A DNA stretch of 9,640 nucleotides from an uncultured Mailhella sp. (GCA_905192935.1 CAJJMX010000051.1:1-9640); one strand, 5' to 3'; shown: positions 1-6,576, counted from the stretch's first letter. Notes: generated by a model from the sequence alone, not told the origin. Program-made: numbers and translations.

Positions 1-29
1 GTCCTGCCGCCCCGGCAAAGGGGATCGTT

Positions 30-57
30 TTGTTAAAGTATAATAATTCCTTATACT
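30..57 (+). promoter_or_regulatory. Putative promoter of the cytochrome b/Fe-S operon
   Basis: A short AT-rich island in otherwise GC-rich DNA lies about 120 bases before the first gene. One reading is a -35-like TTGTTA (30-35) and a -10-like TATACT (52-57) with a 16-bp spacer. A perfect TATAAT also occurs at 39-44 but has no recognisable -35 at the right distance. The two candidates overlap the palindrome at 35-59, so a regulator bound there would directly affect transcription. The start site is not fixed by the sequence alone. Confidence 0.4.
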
Positions 58-59
58 TT
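35..59. repeat. Interrupted palindrome, candidate operator
   Basis: Perfect 9-bp inverted arms AAAGTATAA (35-43) and TTATACTTT (51-59) are separated by seven bases, TAATTCC. The palindrome sits on the only AT-rich stretch upstream of the first operon and overlaps the possible -10 boxes. No T-run or GC-rich stem makes it look like a terminator. A transcription factor site is the simplest reading. Adjacent TTGTTAA (30-36) resembles one half of a Rex-type site, but its partner half is not convincing, so the regulator is unknown. Confidence 0.45.
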
Positions 60-174
60 TATCTCTGAAACGACACTGCGGCGGGCGGTTTGGAAGCGTG
101 GTGCGGAAATGATGGCCGGGGCAGATTGCCCCTGTCAGGATGCAAGTTGGCGGACAACGCGACAGGAGACAACC

Positions 175-1095
175 ATGAGCATCTTTTTCTACTGTTTGGC
201 CTATGTGGCAGTTATAGCCTTCGTGGCCGTGGCTCTGATGAGAATCATCGGCTATCTCAAGAAACCTCAGCATCTGCGCTGGGAACTGTATCCCGTGGCG
301 CATGAAGACCCTGAAAAGGTCGAATACGGCGGCAGCTACCTTGAAAACACCGAATGGTGGAAGGACAAGCATCGCAGCTGCATGGTCGGCGCTCTCAAGG
401 GCTTCCTCATCGAAGCTCTGTTTCTCAAGGCCGTGTGGGAACACAACCGCACGCTCTGGGTGCGCACCTATCCCTTCCACATCGGTCTGTATCTGCTCAT
501 CGGCGCCATGGGCATGACCGTGCTTTCCGCTCTCGGCATGCTTGCCGGAGCCGAAGGCTTCGTGACCTTCTGCACCGTCGTCACCGTGCTCTGCGACGTG
601 TTCGGCTTTGCCGGCATCCTTTTCGGCTCCATCGGCCTCATCCAGCGCCGTCTGTGCGACAAGGGTCTGCGCAAGTACACCACTCACGAACACTTCTTCA
701 ACCTTGGCCTGTTCGGCATCTACGGCCTGTTCGGTCTCATGCTCTGCCTCGGCCACAGCGTGTATGATTTCGCCCTCATGGGCAACAGCTTCATCTACGG
801 CATGTTCACCTTCACCGCCATGGAGCTGACTCCCCTCTACGTGCTTTACCTGCTGCTCGGCTTCTTCATGTTCTTCTGGGTGCCCTACAGCTTCCTCGGC
901 CACCTGTTCATGAAGTACTTCACCTGGCACGACATCCGCTGGGGCGACGCTCCCGCCGTCAACAACCCCAAGCTGCAGAAGCAGATCGCCAACAACCTGA
1001 ACCTGCCCGTCAGCTGGCGTGCCCCGCATGTCCAGGGTGACGGCAAGAAGACCTGGGCAGAGGTTGCCACTTCCAACCCCGAGAAGCAGGACTAA
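175..1095 (+). CDS. NarI/DsrM-like membrane cytochrome b subunit (quinone-linked)
   Basis: The 306-residue integral membrane protein is probably the haem-b, menaquinone-interacting subunit of a respiratory complex. About five hydrophobic segments are visible, near residues 4-26, 101-123, 129-156, 174-196 and 219-241. Histidines near membrane boundaries (H102, H172, H194, H243, H252) are candidate haem ligands. A hydrophilic loop covers about 30-98 and a hydrophilic tail 252-306. The start at 175 is chosen because AGGAG (164-168) lies six bases before it; the longer reading from 109 adds a tail with no membrane or domain character. Ten bases separate it from the HdrD-like gene. This pairing and gene order match dsrM-dsrK and hmcE-hmcF; the tmc operon has the same two types of subunit in the opposite order. 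Family membership is fairly secure. The exact subtype is not, so no symbol is given. Confidence 0.8.
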   Translation: MSIFFYCLAYVAVIAFVAVALMRIIGYLKKPQHLRWELYPVAHEDPEKVEYGGSYLENTEWWKDKHRSCMVGALKGFLIEALFLKAVWEHNRTLWVRTYPFHIGLYLLIGAMGMTVLSALGMLAGAEGFVTFCTVVTVLCDVFGFAGILFGSIGLIQRRLCDKGLRKYTTHEHFFNLGLFGIYGLFGLMLCLGHSVYDFALMGNSFIYGMFTFTAMELTPLYVLYLLLGFFMFFWVPYSFLGHLFMKYFTWHDIRWGDAPAVNNPKLQKQIANNLNLPVSWRAPHVQGDGKKTWAEVATSNPEKQD

Positions 1096-1105
1096 GGAGC
1101 CGCAC

Positions 1106-2701
1106 ATGAAAACTTCGCAGGAACTTACCTTCAACGATCTGTCGAGGGAAGAAGGGCAGCTCACCACGGTTGACGTGAATACCCTCCGTCCCATGCCCGT
1201 CGACTATCAGACCTTCCCCTGGAAGGTCATCACCGACGCCCAGAAGAAGCAGTACTGCTGCCTGCTGGACGACATCAACGTTCTTCTCATTCCCGTGCCT
1301 CAGACCAAGGCCGAGGAAGAAGAGATCGTCAACCGTTTCCTTGACGGCGTGCGCAAGCTCTTCACCCCCGAGAACAACTGGACCTGCCTTGCCATGCTCG
1401 ACACCACCATGGACTACTGCGCGCAGTGCAACTCCTGCTCGGAGGCCTGCCACCTGTACGAAATGTCCAACGAGCATGAAATGTATCGTCCCAACTTCCG
1501 CTCCGAGCTGTTCCGCCGCATCTACAAGCAGTATGTGAAGAAGGAACCCCTCGCCAAGTGGCGTTACGGCGATACCGAACTCAACTGGAAGACCGTCGTG
1601 CGTCTGGCCGAACTTTCCTACCGCTGCAACCTGTGCCGCCGCTGCGCCCAGGTCTGCCCCATCGGCGTGGACAACGGCCTCGTCGCCCGCGAACTGCGCA
1701 AGCTCTTCAGCCAGGAATTCGGCTGGAACCCCCGCGAACTGCATGAAAAGGGCACCAAGCTCCAGCTCGAAGTCGGTTCCTCCACCGGCATGAATCCCGA
1801 CGTGGTCAAGGAAACCGTGGAATTCATCGACGAAGACTACGTCGAAACCACGGAATACGAATTCAAGACCCCCTGGGACGTGCCGAATGCCGACATTCTG
1901 CTCATCCACAATGCCGGTGAAATGCTCGCCTGGCCCGACAACATCGCGGCCTTCTCCCTCATTTTCGAAGCCGCCGGTCTGTCCTGGACCCTGAGCTCCG
2001 AAATCGCCGGTTACGACTCCGTGAACTACGGCGTGTTCTACGACGACGTGCAGGCCGCCCGCGTGGCCATCAAGCACGCCGAAGCCGCCAAGAAGCTCGG
2101 CGTCAAGAAGATCGTGCTCGGCGAATGCGGCCATGCCCACAAGGCCCTCACCGTCATTGCCGACCGCATCCTGCCTCCCGATCTGAACATCCCCCGCGAA
2201 AGCTGCTTCCCCGTGCTGCGCGACATCGTGCTCGGCGGCCGTCTCAAGCTCGACCCCAGCCGCAACAACTTCCCCGTCACCCTGCATGACCCCTGCAACC
2301 TGGTGCGTCTCATGGGCGTGGTGAAGCCTCAGCGCGACGTTCTGCACGCCATCTGCCCGCAGTTCCGTGAAATGACGCCTCACGGCGTGGAAAACTACTG
2401 CTGCGGCGGCGGTTCCGGTTTCGCCATCATGACGCGCAACAACATCAACGAATGGCGCATGAACATCACCGGCCGTAAAAAGATGGAACAGATCTGCGGC
2501 GCCTTCAAGGACTGCCTCGGTCCTGAAGTCAAGAAGTACGTCTGCGCTCCCTGCTCCAACTGCAAGGGCCAGATCCGTGAACTGCTTGAGCAGAACAACC
2601 TCCTTGAGAAGAACGGCATGCAGTACGGCGGCCTTGTCGAACTCATCGTCAATGCCATGACCGACGTGAAGCCCGGCTTCATCAAGTGGGAAGAAGAATA
2701 A
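1106..2701 (+). CDS. HdrD/DsrK/TmcB-like iron-sulfur protein with CCG domain
   Basis: The 531-residue cytoplasmic protein is related to the catalytic HdrD subunit of heterodisulfide reductase. It has two ferredoxin-type [4Fe-4S] motifs, C105/C108/C111/C115 and C174/C177/C180/C184. A C-terminal cysteine-rich domain has DPC (C397), NYCCGGG (C432, C433) and CAPC (C480, C483) with an extra C486, which fits the CX(n)CCGX(m)CXXC pattern for the non-cubane cluster. An earlier GECGH (C341) looks like a degenerate first CCG half. No signal peptide or membrane span is seen. AAGGAG (1094-1099) overlaps the stop codon of the preceding gene and fixes the start at 1106. It probably receives electrons from, or gives them to, the upstream cytochrome b, and works on a thiol/disulfide or sulfur carrier. 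The segment after CCG (GGGSGFAIM) differs from the DsrK sequence I remember, so TmcB- or HmcF-like, or a separate branch, is as likely as DsrK. Confidence 0.85.
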   Translation: MKTSQELTFNDLSREEGQLTTVDVNTLRPMPVDYQTFPWKVITDAQKKQYCCLLDDINVLLIPVPQTKAEEEEIVNRFLDGVRKLFTPENNWTCLAMLDTTMDYCAQCNSCSEACHLYEMSNEHEMYRPNFRSELFRRIYKQYVKKEPLAKWRYGDTELNWKTVVRLAELSYRCNLCRRCAQVCPIGVDNGLVARELRKLFSQEFGWNPRELHEKGTKLQLEVGSSTGMNPDVVKETVEFIDEDYVETTEYEFKTPWDVPNADILLIHNAGEMLAWPDNIAAFSLIFEAAGLSWTLSSEIAGYDSVNYGVFYDDVQAARVAIKHAEAAKKLGVKKIVLGECGHAHKALTVIADRILPPDLNIPRESCFPVLRDIVLGGRLKLDPSRNNFPVTLHDPCNLVRLMGVVKPQRDVLHAICPQFREMTPHGVENYCCGGGSGFAIMTRNNINEWRMNITGRKKMEQICGAFKDCLGPEVKKYVCAPCSNCKGQIRELLEQNNLLEKNGMQYGGLVELIVNAMTDVKPGFIKWEEE

Positions 2702-2711
2702 TGACGAAAGC

Positions 2712-2732
2712 GGGAGGAAGTTTCTTCCTCCC
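2712..2732 (+). other. Perfect 9-bp hairpin after the Fe-S gene
   Basis: GGGAGGAAG (2712-2720) pairs perfectly with CTTCCTCCC (2724-2732) across a TTT loop, starting 10 bases after the stop codon. No T-run follows, so it is not a terminator by itself. It may act as a 3'-end stabiliser or an accessory stem before the terminator at 2741-2775. Confidence 0.55.
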
Positions 2733-2740
2733 CTGAATAC

Positions 2741-2775
2741 AAAGGGACGGGAGCTTCGGCTTCCGTCCTTTTTTT
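2741..2775 (+). terminator. Rho-independent terminator of the cytochrome b/Fe-S operon
   Basis: GGACGGGAGC (2745-2754) pairs with GCTTCCGTCC (2759-2768), with one G-U pair, around a stable TTCG tetraloop. Seven T follow (2769-2775). It lies 40 bases after the stop codon and closes the two-gene operon. Confidence 0.92.
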
Positions 2776-3105
2776 GTATCCGATGTGCGGCAGGAGCAGG
2801 GCTTCAGGCCGCTTTCGGCGGAAAGGCGGTTCCGGCGGAACGTTTGCCCGCTTCCGGAAGGTCGGCGTCTTCTTCCGGGAGCGGCCTCGGACAAGTTCGG
2901 CGGAGAAAGGGGGAGAGTCTTCAGGTCCTGCGAAGGGCCAGCTCGACAGCTCACAGGAGGCGCTCCAGGGACGGCGGAGACGAAGAGGACGGACGGCATG
3001 GTCGGAGCGCCGGGGAAAAGAGCTCCGGCGGAGAGCCGGGGACGGCAGGCGTGTGCGGGGCGGGCGCAGCGTGCGGAGAGGGGGATCGCCTCTCCTGTGT
3101 TTTTT
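2776..3105 (+). ncRNA. Gene-free structured stretch ending in an orphan terminator (possible small RNA)
   Basis: No convincing protein gene is seen. Open frames here encode arginine/glycine-rich sequences with no ribosome site, domain or signal, typical of spurious reading in GC-rich DNA. The DNA is purine-rich with repeated GGCGGA/TTCCGG words. AGGCCGCT (2806-2813) can pair with AGCGGCCT (2880-2887), and a GTTCC/GGAAC hairpin and the palindrome CTTCCGGAAG lie between them. The stretch ends in the terminator-like hairpin at 3075-3105. I see no good promoter within it. A small RNA or the 3' part of a read-through transcript is possible but unproven. Confidence 0.2.
3075..3105 (+). terminator. 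Orphan terminator-like hairpin
   Basis: GGAGAGG (3075-3081) pairs perfectly with CCTCTCC (3089-3095) over a 7-base loop. TGTG and six T (3100-3105) follow. It points rightward, but the nearest + strand gene ends about 370 bases upstream and already has its own terminator. It may end an unrecognised transcript or be a leftover from a lost gene. Confidence 0.5.
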
Positions 3106-3312
3106 CGCTCTCTTCATGCAATGTTGCGGATGACCGGAGGGCGGCATGGGGGGGGGAGTCTCGCCGGCATGTCGTGGCCGGAGCAATGTTCCCTTAGGGG
3201 GCGCGGTTTCGGCAGCGGACCTGTCACGATTCGAAAGACGGGCCGAAGCGGCGTTTCCCGGGCATTTTTTGGCCTGAAAACACGGACGGGAGAAGGTTTT
3301 TGCCGCTTGTGC
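3106..3312. other. Intergenic stretch with no gene seen
   Basis: This is the remainder of the gap before the permease promoter. I find no supported reading frame, RNA gene, repeat or terminator in it. It has a run of nine G near 3147 and short AT patches near 3264 (six T) and 3295. Confidence 0.5.
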
Positions 3313-3341
3313 TGGACAGCGCAAAATGGTTAGAGTATAAC
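3313..3341 (+). promoter_or_regulatory. Sigma-70-type promoter of the TauE/SafE permease gene
   Basis: TGGACA (3313-3318) and TATAAC (3336-3341) each match the sigma-70 consensus hexamers at five of six positions, with the ideal 17-bp spacer. They lie about 60 bases before the permease start codon. A short palindrome, AGAGT-ATA-ACTCT (3332-3344), is superimposed on the -10 box and may be an operator. Confidence 0.7.
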
Positions 3342-3404
3342 TCTGATAAATTTGGCGCGTCCTCGTGGGGCGTCGGATGAACGCAAGTCTTGCGGGAGGT
3401 CGCT

Positions 3405-4148
3405 ATGGATTTTGTCTGGACCTGCTTCATGGTCGCCCTGGGCTGGGTGTTCGGCGGCATCGTCGGCGGAGCCACGGGCATAGGCGCCATCATGGTGGCC
3501 ATGCCTCTCATGACGGCGGCCGTCACGCCGGGCGAGGCCGTGCTGGTGGCCTGTCTCACGGGTCTGTACGGAACGCTTCACCTTTCCTATTCCTATCGCA
3601 AGTCCTGCTGCTGGAAGGAGATCCGGGATCTTGCCATAGGCGCCGTTCCGGGCTGCTTCGTGGGGGCTCTCGTGCTTCGCGTGGCCTCCATGCAGTTCCT
3701 GCAGCTCATGGTCTGCGCCATGCTCGCCTGCTTCATCACCATGCAGCTCTTCCGCAGGGCGGCCGCCTACCGTCTGCCGGACTCCACCCTGATCGGCGTC
3801 ATCGCGGGATTCGTGTGCGGCTTCGTCAGCGGCTCCGTGGCCATGGTGGGCGCGCCTCTCGGCATATACGTGCTCATGAAGCACTGGTCGCCCGACAGGG
3901 CCCGGGGCAACATGAGCGTGTTCTATCTTTTCACGGGCATAGCTTCCGTCGTGTCGCAGGCCTTTGCCGGACTTTATACGGTCACGCTTATTCAGATCGC
4001 CCTCGCAGGCGTGGCGGGCTGCTTCATCGGGCAGGTCATAGGCGTCCGTCTCGGCAGGCGCATCAACCAGAAGCTCTTCCAGCGCATCGTGCTGGGCTTT
4101 CTGGCTCTCGCCGCCGTTATTCTTTTCGTCCGTGCCATGGAATGGTAA
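3405..4148 (+). CDS. TauE/SafE-family membrane transporter (sulfite/sulfonate exporter-like permease)
   Basis: The 247-residue protein is almost entirely hydrophobic, with about eight membrane segments between residues 3 and 245. The length is normal for the TauE/SafE family. Typical features are the small-residue first repeat with GGATGIG (21-27) and the matching second-half motif around GSVAMVGAPLG (143-153), reflecting the internal duplication of the family. Members move sulfite, sulfonates, sulfoacetate or other organic anions, usually outward. The substrate cannot be read from the sequence; a sulfur anion is an inference from the family and the apparent sulfur-reducing host. The start at 3405 has GGGAGG (3394-3399) five bases upstream, better than the TTG at 3390. 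It has its own good promoter. No terminator lies between it and the Tim44-like gene 130 bases downstream, so read-through is possible. Confidence 0.85.
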   Translation: MDFVWTCFMVALGWVFGGIVGGATGIGAIMVAMPLMTAAVTPGEAVLVACLTGLYGTLHLSYSYRKSCCWKEIRDLAIGAVPGCFVGALVLRVASMQFLQLMVCAMLACFITMQLFRRAAAYRLPDSTLIGVIAGFVCGFVSGSVAMVGAPLGIYVLMKHWSPDRARGNMSVFYLFTGIASVVSQAFAGLYTVTLIQIALAGVAGCFIGQVIGVRLGRRINQKLFQRIVLGFLALAAVILFVRAMEW

Positions 4149-4278
4149 CAATTCCGAGGTATCCTGCTTCGAAACATCACATTCGCCCCTTCCCTGGGAC
4201 GGTTTTCGTGATTATGGTAATGGTGACCGCACCCGGAATGTCCGGAAGGTCGATCAACTCAGCCAACAAGGAAAAAAC
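4149..4278. other. Spacer between the permease and Tim44-like genes
   Basis: The 130-base spacer has no T-tailed hairpin and no convincing promoter hexamers; TATGGT at 4213-4218 is a weak -10 candidate. A 13-base palindrome, CCGGA-ATG-TCCGG, lies at 4233-4245, 33 bases before the next start codon. Confidence 0.4.
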
Positions 4279-5223
4279 ATGAACAAGTGGAAAACCTTTG
4301 CCCTCTGCGCTGCCTGCCTGGCCACGCTTTCCTTCGCCATGCCCGACTATGCGGATGCCGCCCGTCTCGGCGGCGGGCGGAGTTTCGGCAGTTCATCCAT
4401 CATGAGTCGTCCGGCCACGCCTCCTTCGGGAGCGTTCCGCGGCGGTTCCTCTTCCGTGCAGCGTCAGGCCCCCATGGCCAGCACGGCCAACGGCGGCGCG
4501 GCCACCATGGCCCGCAGCAACACCGGTCTTCTGGGCGGCCTGTTCGGCGGTCTTCTGGCCGGCACGTTCCTCGGCAGCCTTCTGGGCGGTCACGGCATGG
4601 GCGGCGGCATGCTCGGCGGCGTGTTCAATCTGATCATTCTCGGTCTGCTCGTGTACTTCGGCGTCAAGCTGTTCCGGCGTTTCCGCGGCGGTCAGAGCGA
4701 GGCCGACAACCGTCAGACCTACCGCAGCTACGAAGCTCCCCGCGAACCGGAAGCCCCCGGACAGTACGGCCAGGGCGGCGCGTGGGACAGCCTGCGTTCC
4801 CAGCAGCCTGCGCAGCAGGCGGCGGAGCAGGGGGAAAACGAGGTGGTTCTTCCCGCCGATTTCGATCAGGACGAATTTCTGCGCGGCGCCAAGGCGGCCT
4901 ATACGCGCCTTCAGGCTTCGTGGGATCGTCGTGATCTCGACGACATCGCCAACTTCGCGACTGAAGACGTCATGCGCGAACTTCGCGAACAGGCCAAGGC
5001 CGACCCCAATCCCGGCAAGACCGAGATCCTGCTGGTCAACGCCTCTGTCATAGAAGTGCGCGACGAAGGCGATCTGCGCCGTGTGGCCGTGTACTTCGAC
5101 GTGCTCATGCGCGAAGATCAGCGGGCCGCACGTCCCGAACAGGTGCGGGAAGTGTGGCACTTCGTGTGCTCCCGCGCCGCAGGCGACAGCTGGAAGCTCG
5201 ACGGCATTCAGCAGCTCGCCTGA
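4279..5223 (+). CDS. Exported, membrane-anchored protein with C-terminal Tim44-like domain
   Basis: The 314-residue protein begins with a signal peptide (positive MNKWK, hydrophobic 7-20, likely cleavage in ADA-A near 25-28). The mature start, ARLGGGRSFG (28-37), is characteristic of bacterial Tim44-domain proteins. A low-complexity Ser/Gly/Ala segment follows to about 80, then a Gly-rich hydrophobic stretch 83-129 (GGLFGGLLAG, LIILGLLVYFG) that should span or enter the membrane. A Pro/Gln-rich charged linker covers 135-190. The Tim44-like domain runs from about 194 to the end (DEFLRGAKAAYTRLQ, then YFDVLMR and VWHFVCS). In mitochondria this domain helps the inner-membrane import motor. In bacteria its role is poorly known and it is often annotated as a Tim44-domain membrane or transport protein. 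AAGGA (4268-4272) supports the start. A strong terminator follows. Function remains open. Confidence 0.8.
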   Translation: MNKWKTFALCAACLATLSFAMPDYADAARLGGGRSFGSSSIMSRPATPPSGAFRGGSSSVQRQAPMASTANGGAATMARSNTGLLGGLFGGLLAGTFLGSLLGGHGMGGGMLGGVFNLIILGLLVYFGVKLFRRFRGGQSEADNRQTYRSYEAPREPEAPGQYGQGGAWDSLRSQQPAQQAAEQGENEVVLPADFDQDEFLRGAKAAYTRLQASWDRRDLDDIANFATEDVMRELREQAKADPNPGKTEILLVNASVIEVRDEGDLRRVAVYFDVLMREDQRAARPEQVREVWHFVCSRAAGDSWKLDGIQQLA

Positions 5224-5259
5224 TGACCGGACGGCCTTTGTCCGTTTCCTGAATCATGG

Positions 5260-5295
5260 GCCGGTTCTTCCCTTGTCGGAGGAACCGGCTTTTTT
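5260..5295 (+). terminator. Rho-independent terminator after the Tim44-like gene
   Basis: GCCGGTTC (5260-5267) pairs with GAACCGGC (5282-5289). The stem continues inward with a G-U pair and TCC/GGA to a six-base loop. Six T (5290-5295) follow. It is 36 bases after the stop codon. Confidence 0.92.
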
Positions 5296-5483
5296 GCGTC
5301 TTCGGGCGCGGCGGGCACGGACGCATGGCCTCAGAGCTTCGGAGGCGGCGTATTCCGGAAAGTGAAGCGCTCCTGCCGGCCCTGCACAGGGGCGGCAGGC
5401 AGGGCGTTTTGCCCTCAACGAGCTTCACGGAAGCCTTTTTACGGCTCCATCTCCCCGGAAAGAGGGAACTTTCCCGTTTTTTT
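5296..5483 (+). ncRNA. Structured gene-free stretch, possible small RNA
   Basis: No supported protein gene is present. The stretch holds a long hairpin in which CCTGCCG/CGGCAGG and CCCTG/CAGGG arms (5372-5399) give 12 pairs with one G-G mismatch. A small AGGGC-GTTTT-GCCCT hairpin (5401-5415) follows, and then a terminator-like element (5457-5483). This series of stems ending in a T-run, between two separately terminated genes, is what a small RNA gene can look like. No clear promoter was found, so this is only a candidate. Confidence 0.25.
5457..5483 (+). terminator. Orphan terminator-like hairpin
   Basis: GGAAAG (5457-5462) pairs with CTTTCC (5469-5474) over AGGGAA. CG and seven T (5477-5483) follow. 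The stem is only six pairs, so it is weaker than the other terminators here. It lies about 160 bases after the terminator of the preceding gene and therefore probably ends a different transcript or serves as a backup. Confidence 0.5.
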
Positions 5484-5623
5484 GCCGCAGGAAGAGTTAG
5501 TATCAGCGTTTTACCATGATTACTCATGCGCGCGGGGGATGCGGGCGGCTCCCTTATCACGGGCGTTCTGCTAGTGTGACCCTGTTCCGGGATGATCCGG
5601 ACAAGAAACACGGAGAGCGCGTC
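5484..5623. other. Upstream region of the exported-protein gene
   Basis: This presumably contains the promoter of the gene at 5624, but I cannot fix one. TAGTAT (5498-5503) is a weak -10 candidate without a good -35. TTATCA (5554-5559) is a weak -35 candidate without a correctly spaced -10. Confidence 0.3.
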
Positions 5624-6364
5624 ATGAAAAGATTGCTTTCTCTTCTGGCTTTTCTGGCTTTGTCGGTCCCTTCGGCAGCCTTTGCCGAATGGGAGCTGGT
5701 CCGCGGCTCGGGAGATGCCGCTTCCTTTGAATCCACGGCCCGCCCCACCGTGGCGGTGAAGGCCTCGCCCGAGTTTTCCACCGTGGCTCAGGGCAAGATG
5801 ACCGTCATGCTTTCCATGGAACGTCAGATCCCGCGTTCCGAGCCCGGTACGGTGTGGTACTGCCTGAGCGCCAGGGACGGCGCGCAGCTTGCCGTGGCTC
5901 TGGCCGATGCGGGGTCGCGGTACTGGTATCCCGGCATCATGGAAACCGACCTTGAGTTTCTGCCCGTGCTGTACCGCTGCGGCGGAGACCGTCCGGGCAG
6001 CGTGACGCAGCGGGTGTTCATCCGTCCCGTGCAGCTCGATCCGTGGATGGGGGCCTTCGACCGGCGCGGCATGGGCTGGACGGCGGGCGTTTTCGTGAGT
6101 CAGTACGAGTGGATCGTGAACAACGGCGACAGCAAGCTTCTGGTGGAGTACCGGGAACCGTATGCTTCCGAGCGCTGCCCCATCGTGGAGGACTCCGAGC
6201 TTCGGGCCTTCGTTCAGCGCGCGGATACGGCCTTTTCGGCCCGCTTCGGCGAAAACGGCGACATCCTCGCTTCGGCGGTGCAGCCCTATGCCTGGGGACA
6301 TGAGGGCATTTCGTCGAGACTTCTCGGCACCGTGCTCGGCTCCACCATGGAACATCCGTTCTGA
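5624..6364 (+). CDS. Exported protein of unknown function
   Basis: I do not recognise a family with confidence. The product is 246 residues with a clear signal peptide: MKR, a hydrophobic core 4-16, and a likely cleavage after AFA (residue 21). The mature protein of about 225 residues has no further membrane segment and no lipobox cysteine, so a soluble periplasmic location is likely. It has three cysteines (C80, C119, C185), many aromatic residues (for example SRYWYPG, DPWMGAF, YEWIVNN), and alternating short hydrophobic stretches that suggest a beta-rich fold. The C-terminal 50 residues look helical. GGAGAG (5612-5617) lies six bases before the start at 5624; an in-frame ATG at 5516 would destroy the signal peptide and has no ribosome site. 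It stands alone, between a terminator-like element and its own terminator. It may be a lineage-restricted protein with a DUF-type domain. Confidence 0.7.
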   Translation: MKRLLSLLAFLALSVPSAAFAEWELVRGSGDAASFESTARPTVAVKASPEFSTVAQGKMTVMLSMERQIPRSEPGTVWYCLSARDGAQLAVALADAGSRYWYPGIMETDLEFLPVLYRCGGDRPGSVTQRVFIRPVQLDPWMGAFDRRGMGWTAGVFVSQYEWIVNNGDSKLLVEYREPYASERCPIVEDSELRAFVQRADTAFSARFGENGDILASAVQPYAWGHEGISSRLLGTVLGSTMEHPF

Positions 6365-6540
6365 TGGAGCCGGAGAGCCTGCTTTCTGAAGAGCGCCGCA
6401 TCCCTCCTGTCGCGGTCCTGGGCGTGCTGAAGAAAGGACAGGCCTTGTCGCGGAAGAATAGAACATGTCCGGAGGCGGGACGGAAGCGTCCCGTCTCTTT
6501 CGGAGCCGTTCCTGAGAGGCCCCGATTGCGGAAAAGAGGT
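6365..6540. other. 3' flank of the exported-protein gene
   Basis: I see no protein gene here. A perfect 7-bp hairpin, CGGGACG (6476-6482) with CGTCCCG (6487-6493) and loop GAAG, lies midway. It is followed by TCTCTTT rather than a clean T-run, so it is at best a weak terminator before the strong one at 6541-6576. Confidence 0.4.
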
Positions 6541-6576
6541 CCGGCTCCCCGTCTTTGGCGGGGAACCGGCTTTTTT
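6541..6576 (+). terminator. Rho-independent terminator
   Basis: CCGGCTCCCCG (6541-6551) pairs with CGGGGAACCGG (6559-6569), 10 of 11 positions, over a 7-base loop. Six T (6571-6576) follow. It lies about 180 bases after the stop codon of the exported-protein gene, an unusually long 3' tail, and insulates htpG from upstream transcription. Confidence 0.88.

Noticed and set aside
30..47. Rex-type operator upstream of the first operon
   Set aside because: Only one half (TTGTTAA) matches; the partner half at the right distance is poor.
1010..2383. Long minus-strand open frame of 457 codons opposite the Fe-S gene
   Set aside because: It is antisense to a gene with two ferredoxin motifs and a CCG domain. 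Its sequence is His/Gly/Ala-rich with no domain, as expected for a shadow frame in GC-rich DNA.
175..2701. Naming the first two genes dsrM and dsrK (or tmcC/tmcB)
   Set aside because: Domain content fits several related complexes. The CCG-flanking sequence does not look like DsrK, the gene order does not match tmc, and no other subunit genes are present, so a specific symbol would be a guess.
2785..3333. Plus-strand open frame of 182 codons in the gap after the first operon
   Set aside because: Arg/Gly-rich, no ribosome site, no domain, and it runs through the terminator-like hairpin at 3075-3105.
3330..4151. Minus-strand open frame of 273 codons opposite the TauE/SafE gene
   Set aside because: His/Ala/Glu-rich shadow of a clear multi-span membrane protein.
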